In this document: piece by piece, positions 41,781 through 45,928 of the stretch
Layout: every line of letters begins with the position of its first letter
Position numbering within the stretch: the stretch's first letter is position 1
Assembly: GCF_000297495.1 (NCBI RefSeq)
Contig: NZ_ALWX01000009.1
Location: 1-45,928, forward strand
Direction: 5' to 3'
DNA from: Janibacter hoylei PVAS-1
Lineage (GTDB): Bacteria; Actinomycetota; Actinomycetes; Actinomycetales; Dermatophilaceae
Length of the DNA stretch: 45,928 nucleotides
The notes under the pieces: generated by a model
The model's database searches: none
Told to the model about the DNA's origin: nothing
What the model saw: the letters and a program-made list of their open reading frames with translations, nothing else
Program-made: the position numbers and the translations under genes

Positions 41781-42506
41781 TCAGAGGACGTTGTTGTTGA
41801 GCCAGGACTGCAGGCGCGAGGTGGTCTGCGGGCCCCACTTGCCGTCGACGTCCGCGCCGACCTTGCGCTGCAGCGCCTTGGTCGTCTGCGGGCCGATGAC
41901 GCCGTCGGGGGAGGCGCCGACCTTGCGCTGCAGGGCCTGCTTGTCCTGGGAGTCGAGGTAGCCGTTCATCGGGCGGCCGCCCCACTTCTCGATGCCGGCA
42001 TTGGTCTTCGGGCCCTGGATGCCGTCGACGGCGAGCTTGCCACCGGTGGAGGTGGCCGGTGGGCGGGTCGTGTCGCGTGAGGGCCGCTCACCGCTGCCGT
42101 AGGGGTTGACGGCCAGGCCGTTGGCGACGGTCAGGCCCGCCTTGCGCGAGCACACCGGCCAGGCGCCGGGGCCCTGGACCTTGAGCACCTCCTGGGCGAT
42201 CTCGATCTGCTGCGCGCGGGAGGCGCGGTCGGCGGTGTAGGCGTACTTCTGGCCGCCGAAGCCCTTCCACGTCTGGAAGGAGAACTGCAGGCCGCCGTAG
42301 TAGCCGTTGCCCGTGTTGATGCTCCAGTTGTTCGTCGACTCGCAGGCGGCGACCCGGTCCCAGACCGTGTCGGCGGCACCGGCGTTGGAGGCGACCACGA
42401 GGCCACCGGCCACGAGCGAGCCGGCGGCGGCGACGCCACCTGCGACGCGCAGGCGACGGCCGCGTCGGGAGGCCGGCTGATCCGGGAAGTCATTGGTGCT
42501 GAACAT
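41781..42506 (-). CDS. Resuscitation-promoting factor-like transglycosylase with peptidoglycan-binding repeats (copy 1)
   Basis: A 241-residue secreted protein starting at ATG 42506. The Arg-rich N-terminus and hydrophobic VAAAGSLVAGGLVVASNAGA form a signal peptide cut after about residue 45. The Rpf/transglycosylase-like domain (residues about 46-120: VWDRVAACESTNNWSINTGN, YYGGLQFSFQTW, GPGAWPVC) has the catalytic Glu in ACES. The C-terminal part contains repeated peptidoglycan-binding units (DGIQGPKTNAGIEKW, DGVIGPQTTKALQRKVGA, DGKWGPQTTSRLQSWL). It should cut cell-wall glycan, which promotes growth or exit from dormancy. The paralogue at 42805 has the same layout. Confidence 0.9.
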   Translation of the reverse strand: MFSTNDFPDQPASRRGRRLRVAGGVAAAGSLVAGGLVVASNAGAADTVWDRVAACESTNNWSINTGNGYYGGLQFSFQTWKGFGGQKYAYTADRASRAQQIEIAQEVLKVQGPGAWPVCSRKAGLTVANGLAVNPYGSGERPSRDTTRPPATSTGGKLAVDGIQGPKTNAGIEKWGGRPMNGYLDSQDKQALQRKVGASPDGVIGPQTTKALQRKVGADVDGKWGPQTTSRLQSWLNNNVL

Positions 42507-42721
42507 GTGGTGTCCTCATCTCGGCTGAGCACGGGCAGGGGTACCCCGCGCAGGTCCGAGAGCGACGCTAAGGACACTCCAGTCACACAGACAACACTCG
42601 TCACGTAAATACAGACCTGTAACTCAGGCACCTCGGACACCATCCACACCACGCCTCCGAAATGGTGGTGAGGCGCGAGCGGCGATGCCTGGGCCGCCCG
42701 GCGTCACGACCCCGGGCACGA

Positions 42722-42760
42722 CGAAGGGGGGTCCGCACCGTTGGTGCGGACCCCCCTTCG
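42722..42760 (-). terminator. Strong terminator of the second Rpf-like gene
   Basis: Perfect 18-bp inverted repeat with a 3-base loop (42722-42739 / 42743-42760), 45 bases after the stop at 42805. Both ends of the stem are CGAAGGG/CCCTTCG words. Confidence 0.88.
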
Positions 42761-42804
42761 CGGAGTGCTGCGTCACGCCTGACGGCGGGACGGGCTCAGC
42801 TCAC

Positions 42805-43581
42805 TCAGCGACCGTTGAGGTAGGTCTGGAGGGCCTTGGTGGTCTGCGGACCCCAGATGCCGTCCTGGTCGGCGCCGACGACCTGCTGCAGGGCAGCGGT
42901 GGTCTTCGGGCCGATGACGCCGTCCTGGCCCGAGCCGACCTTGGCCTGGAGGGCCTTCACGTCGGTGGCGCTCAGGGCACCGTCCTGGGTGGCGCCGACC
43001 CACTTCTCGATGGCGGCGTTGGTCTTCGGGCCGCGGATGCCGTCGACCACGAGGGCGCCGGCGGCGGCCGGGGTGCGGACCTCGGAGCGCGAGGGCGCCT
43101 GCTGCTGCGGAGCCTGCTGCTGCGGGGCAGCCTGCGTCTTGGGGGCCTCGGCCTTCGGGGCCGGGGCGGTCGAGCCGGCGGAGGCGCCGCCGTTGGCCTT
43201 GGTCAGACCAGCCTTCTGCGAGCAGACGGGCCAGGCGCCGGGGCCCTGGGTCTGCAGGACCTTCTGCGCGATCTCGATCTGCTGCGACTTGGTGGCCTGG
43301 TGGGCGTTGGGGGCGTACTTGCCACCGCCGAAACCGTTCCAGGTCTGGTTGGTGAACTGCAGGCCGCCGTAGAAGCCGTTGCCCGTGTTGATGGACCAGT
43401 TGCCACCGCTCTCGCAGGCGGCGACGCGGTCCCAGACGGAGGAGTTCGTGGAGGCGGACGCGCTCTGGGCGGTCGCCATGGAGCCGACGGCCACCGAGGC
43501 CCCAGCCACGGCAACACCGGCGATGCGGCGGCGGGCGGGCGAGGTCTTCGCAGCCTGAGCGTGCTTCGGGGAGTAGAACAT
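42805..43581 (-). CDS. Resuscitation-promoting factor-like transglycosylase with peptidoglycan-binding repeats (copy 2)
   Basis: A 258-residue secreted protein starting at ATG 43581. The signal peptide VAVAGASVAVGSMATAQSASA ends near residue 44. The Rpf-type domain follows (VWDRVAACESGGNWSINTGN, FYGGLQFTNQTWNGFGGGKYA, GPGAWPVC) with the catalytic Glu in ACES. A Pro/Gln/Ala linker with QQQAPQQQAPS joins it to three peptidoglycan-binding repeats (DGIRGPKTNAAIEKW, DGVIGPKTTAALQQVVGA, DGIWGPQTTKALQTYL). It is clearly homologous to the gene at 41781 along its whole length, so they are a tandem duplication with separate terminators. The role is cell-wall remodelling outside the cell. Confidence 0.92.
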   Translation of the reverse strand: MFYSPKHAQAAKTSPARRRIAGVAVAGASVAVGSMATAQSASASTNSSVWDRVAACESGGNWSINTGNGFYGGLQFTNQTWNGFGGGKYAPNAHQATKSQQIEIAQKVLQTQGPGAWPVCSQKAGLTKANGGASAGSTAPAPKAEAPKTQAAPQQQAPQQQAPSRSEVRTPAAAGALVVDGIRGPKTNAAIEKWVGATQDGALSATDVKALQAKVGSGQDGVIGPKTTAALQQVVGADQDGIWGPQTTKALQTYLNGR

Positions 43582-43734
43582 GGGGTGGTGATTCCTTCCA
43601 CGAGGTTCAGGGGGCTTCGTGGTGAAGCTGCCAGAAGGTCTGGCGTCGGTCTCGGACTTCGCGAACGTTACCTTCCCGTGATCTAGCGAGTCAAACTTGT
43701 GACCTTCGGGGCGCGGCCCCGCCCCGCCAGCACC

Positions 43735-45322
43735 TCAGACGATGTCCCACCCGTCCTCGGCCCGCCGGTCGCCCTCCTGCTCGACGGTGGCCCGGCGGCG
43801 TTGTGCCACAGGCGCGTCGAAGGGAGCGGCCAGCCGGTCACCCAGGGTGTTGCCCGTCGCGATCGCCATGATGACGCCGAAGGCACCGAGCACGTTGAAG
43901 AGACCGGCCGTGGAGTTGGCGCCGTCGGCCACCGTGCCGGGGCTGCTCATGTGGTACAGACCGATGAAGATCCCGAGACCGGGGTAGAGGCCGAAGGACG
44001 CGGGGACCGAGATCGTGAGCGCCGGGGCGTCCATCCGCAGGGCGATGTAGCGGGCGAGGAAGCCGATGACGGCCGCAGCCAGCCCGGTCGACGTCACCCG
44101 GCCGATGCCGAGCGAGCTCAGCCCGACGGCGACCGCCACGCCGGAGACGCAGAGCAGGCTCGCGGGCAGGAGCATCCGGCGGCTGTCCTGGAGCGTGATG
44201 GCGCCGGTCAAGCCGATGACGACAGCGCCGATGATGACCATGGGCAGCGGGCCCGACGCCCAGGCGAGCTTGTCGAGCGGCGGCGGCGTGAGCTCGATGC
44301 CGAGGAGGCCACCGGCCTGCAGGCACAGCCCCAGGCCGGAGGCGACACCGACGATGAGCCCGAAGGTGTGGAGCATGACCGCGAAGAGGCGGGCCGTCCC
44401 GGTGACGGGGAAGCCGGAGAGGACGTCCTCCATCGCCGAGATCAGCGTGCGCGAGGGCAGCAGGGCGACGATGCCACCGGCGACGATGAAGGCGAAGTCC
44501 GCCGGCGAGATCGGGATGATCCCGTAGGTGCCGAGCACGTAGGCGAAGAAGGCGATCAGCGTGGCCGTCGCGCCGCCGAGCGCCCCGAGGTAGAAGTCCG
44601 GCAGGCTCAGCCGGTCGACGAGGCCGGAGAGCAGGATCGTCACGCAGGCCGCAGCGGCGGCGACGAGCACACCGGGCAGGCTCGCCCCGAGCAGGAGGGC
44701 GACGCCACCGGCCACCCCGCCCTCGGCGAGCGTGACGAACCACCGCGACCACATGCGGGGGGCCCGGCTGATCTCGCGGAGCTGCGAGTCGGCCTGCTCG
44801 AGGTCGATGTCACCCGAGACGAGGTCGTCGACGAGCGCGTGGACCATCGCCAGCCGGGCGAAGTCGAGGCGGGGCTGCCGCACGACTCGCAGCCGCGAGA
44901 TCGTCTGCCCCGACGGGGTGCGGCACTGCAGGTGCATCGACTGCATCGTCAGGTCGACGTCGAGGTCGTCGAGGCCGGCTGCCACACCGACGGCGATCGT
45001 CGCCGACTCGACACCCGCGGCACTCGAGCCCGAGCGCAGCATGATCTCGGCGACCCGCAGCGCGAGGTCCATCGCGTGCGCGGCGGCCCGCTCTTCGGCG
45101 ACCGCCCTCGTGACACGGGGGTCGCGGTAGGGCGTGCCGCGCAGCGAGCCACGCAGCGGGATCGTCTCGGTCGGCTGCTCGCCGCGCAGGCTGGGTCGAC
45201 GGCGCGGCTTGGGCTGCGGGTGCTGCGGGATGGCTCCGGTCTGGGGCTCGGTGCGACGTCCGGGCCGGCGCCGCGGGCCCTTGGCGGGCTCGGTGGGGTG
45301 GTGGGGGCGGCGGCGTCGTCAT
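43735..45322 (-). CDS. Threonine/serine exporter family protein (ThrE-like), probable frameshift near its start
   Basis: The N-terminal cytoplasmic ThrE domain (MDLALRVAEIMLRSGSSAAGVES ... LDFARLAMVHALVDDLVSG) is followed by about ten membrane helices in two halves (ThrE and ThrE_2). The ATG at 45072 gives 445 residues. Coding character, however, clearly continues upstream (SLRGTPYRDPRVTRAVAEER) with no start codon in frame. An ATG at 45322 overlaps the stop of the upstream gene as ATGA. It enters this frame if one G is dropped from the run 45303-45307 (plus strand). I take 45322 as the real start. The protein would export threonine, serine or related small amino acids; the substrate is unproven. 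Confidence 0.8.
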
Positions 45323-45928
45323 CGTGAGGGCAGCTGCTCCGGGGAGGGCATGGGCGACTGGACGTCAGGCCACCACGAGACCTCGAGGGCGCCGACGGCG
45401 AGCGCACCGAGCACGCCGACGGCGAAGACGACGAGGCAAGCGGTGATGACCACCCGCGCGACGGGGACTCCCGTCACGCTGCGCACGAGGCTGCGGCTGC
45501 CCCGGCGCAGGCTCGGGCCCCCGGGACCCCACCAGCCGATGAGCAGGGCGAGCAGAGCCGCGACGGCCAGGGGCACGGGCGCATCGAGCCGCACCCCTCG
45601 GCCGTCGACCGCGTCCTGCGCCACGGCGGTGACGACGAGGCCCGCGGCACCCACCGCGGCGGGCAGGAGCGCCGCCACGACTGTCGTGAGGGCGGCGCCG
45701 AGGAGGTGCAGGGGCGACGCGGCCAGGGCCGCGACGCCGTCGCTGCGACGACGTCCGTACCGGTGCCGTCGCCGCACGGTGGCCGTCATCGAGCGGTCGA
45801 CGGTGCGCGCCAGCCAGGACCAGCCGATCGCCAGTGCGAAGCCTGCCCACGGCACGGCCGCGCCGAAGGCGACCGCGGCTGCGAGCAGCGCGGCGAGGAC
45901 GTCGCTGCGCCGCGGGCGGCCGATGCGG
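45319..45928 (-). CDS. Membrane protein of unknown function (5' end outside window)
   Basis: The frame is open to the end of the window (…RIGRPRRSDVLAALLAAAV before the internal GTG at 45855), so the start is missing. At least five hydrophobic helices are visible, with a basic loop SMTATVRRRHRYGRRRSDG. A Gly-rich loop (WWGPGGPSLRRGSRSL) comes before the final helices, and the C-terminus is short and outward (EVSWWPDVQSPMPS). No family is recognised. Its stop overlaps the ThrE-like start (ATGA), so the two are co-translated. Confidence 0.65.
   Translation of the reverse strand, partial: RIGRPRRSDVLAALLAAAVAFGAAVPWAGFALAIGWSWLARTVDRSMTATVRRRHRYGRRRSDGVAALAASPLHLLGAALTTVVAALLPAAVGAAGLVVTAVAQDAVDGRGVRLDAPVPLAVAALLALLIGWWGPGGPSLRRGSRSLVRSVTGVPVARVVITACLVVFAVGVLGALAVGALEVSWWPDVQSPMPSPEQLPSR

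Noticed and set aside
42507-42680. A ydaO-type (c-di-AMP) riboswitch upstream of the first Rpf-like gene, as found before many rpf genes
   Set aside because: I could not find the conserved core sequences or pairing in this leader or in the one upstream of 43581.

Overview
The window is high-GC (roughly 70%) DNA with dense, often overlapping genes and GC3-rich codons. It carries WXG100, WhiB-like, Rpf, GpgS and DUF3263 genes, so it is an actinobacterial chromosome. Gene content would suit the Dermatophilaceae/Intrasporangiaceae (Janibacter-like), but that placement is a guess from general knowledge.

Layout. (1) 1-7.1 kb: the end of a DUF2339 membrane protein, a WXG100 protein, an FtsX-type ABC exporter pair, and a PhoD-like phosphatase with a frameshift. 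(2) 7.2-15 kb, minus strand: a molybdenum hydroxylase operon, moxR - VWA - xdhC-like - coxS - coxL - coxM - coxG. Its large subunit has the form II motif AYRGAGR. (3) 15-19.3 kb: groEL behind two tandem CIRCE operators, a small unknown gene, a DUF3263 gene and a PLP decarboxylase. (4) 19.5-24.4 kb, plus strand: a small helical protein, ung, an SGNH hydrolase, and a mop-like regulator followed by modABC. The molybdate importer fits with the molybdenum enzyme 10 kb away. (5) 24.4-32.3 kb: a PepSY lipoprotein, acyl-CoA dehydrogenase, MFS transporter, a membrane protein plus GntR/YtrA-type regulator behind two matched operators, a decayed GNAT gene, a dioxygenase-like gene, a folP2-like gene with gpgS, and a lipoprotein. 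(6) 32.3-41.7 kb: an integrated pSAM2-like actinomycete integrative and conjugative element (AICE). It is bounded by a 38-bp direct repeat that is the 3' end of tRNA-Thr(UGU). (7) 41.8-45.9 kb: two tandem Rpf-like cell-wall hydrolases, a ThrE-type exporter, and a partial membrane protein.

The AICE has an integrase, excisionase, RepSA-like rolling-circle initiator, zinc-ribbon protein, WhiB-like protein, FtsK/TraSA translocase, Pra-like activator and GntR (KorSA-like) repressor. Three copies of CTGGCTTAAGCCAG lie between the repressor and the transfer operon; one fills the promoter spacer exactly. Cargo at the left end is lower in GC: an HNH protein, a two-TM protein, a GNAT and a DF-family thioredoxin-like protein.

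Sequence quality matters here. Five genes lose frame by +1 exactly at a run of six G/C, and two more have other single-base indels (gpgS, the thrE 5' end). Most of these are probably sequencing or assembly errors, not real pseudogenes; only the GNAT remnant at 29.1 kb looks truly decayed. Other notable signals are an over-represented word, CGAAGGG/CCCTTCG, found in both orientations and as inverted pairs in terminators, and several probable leaderless genes.
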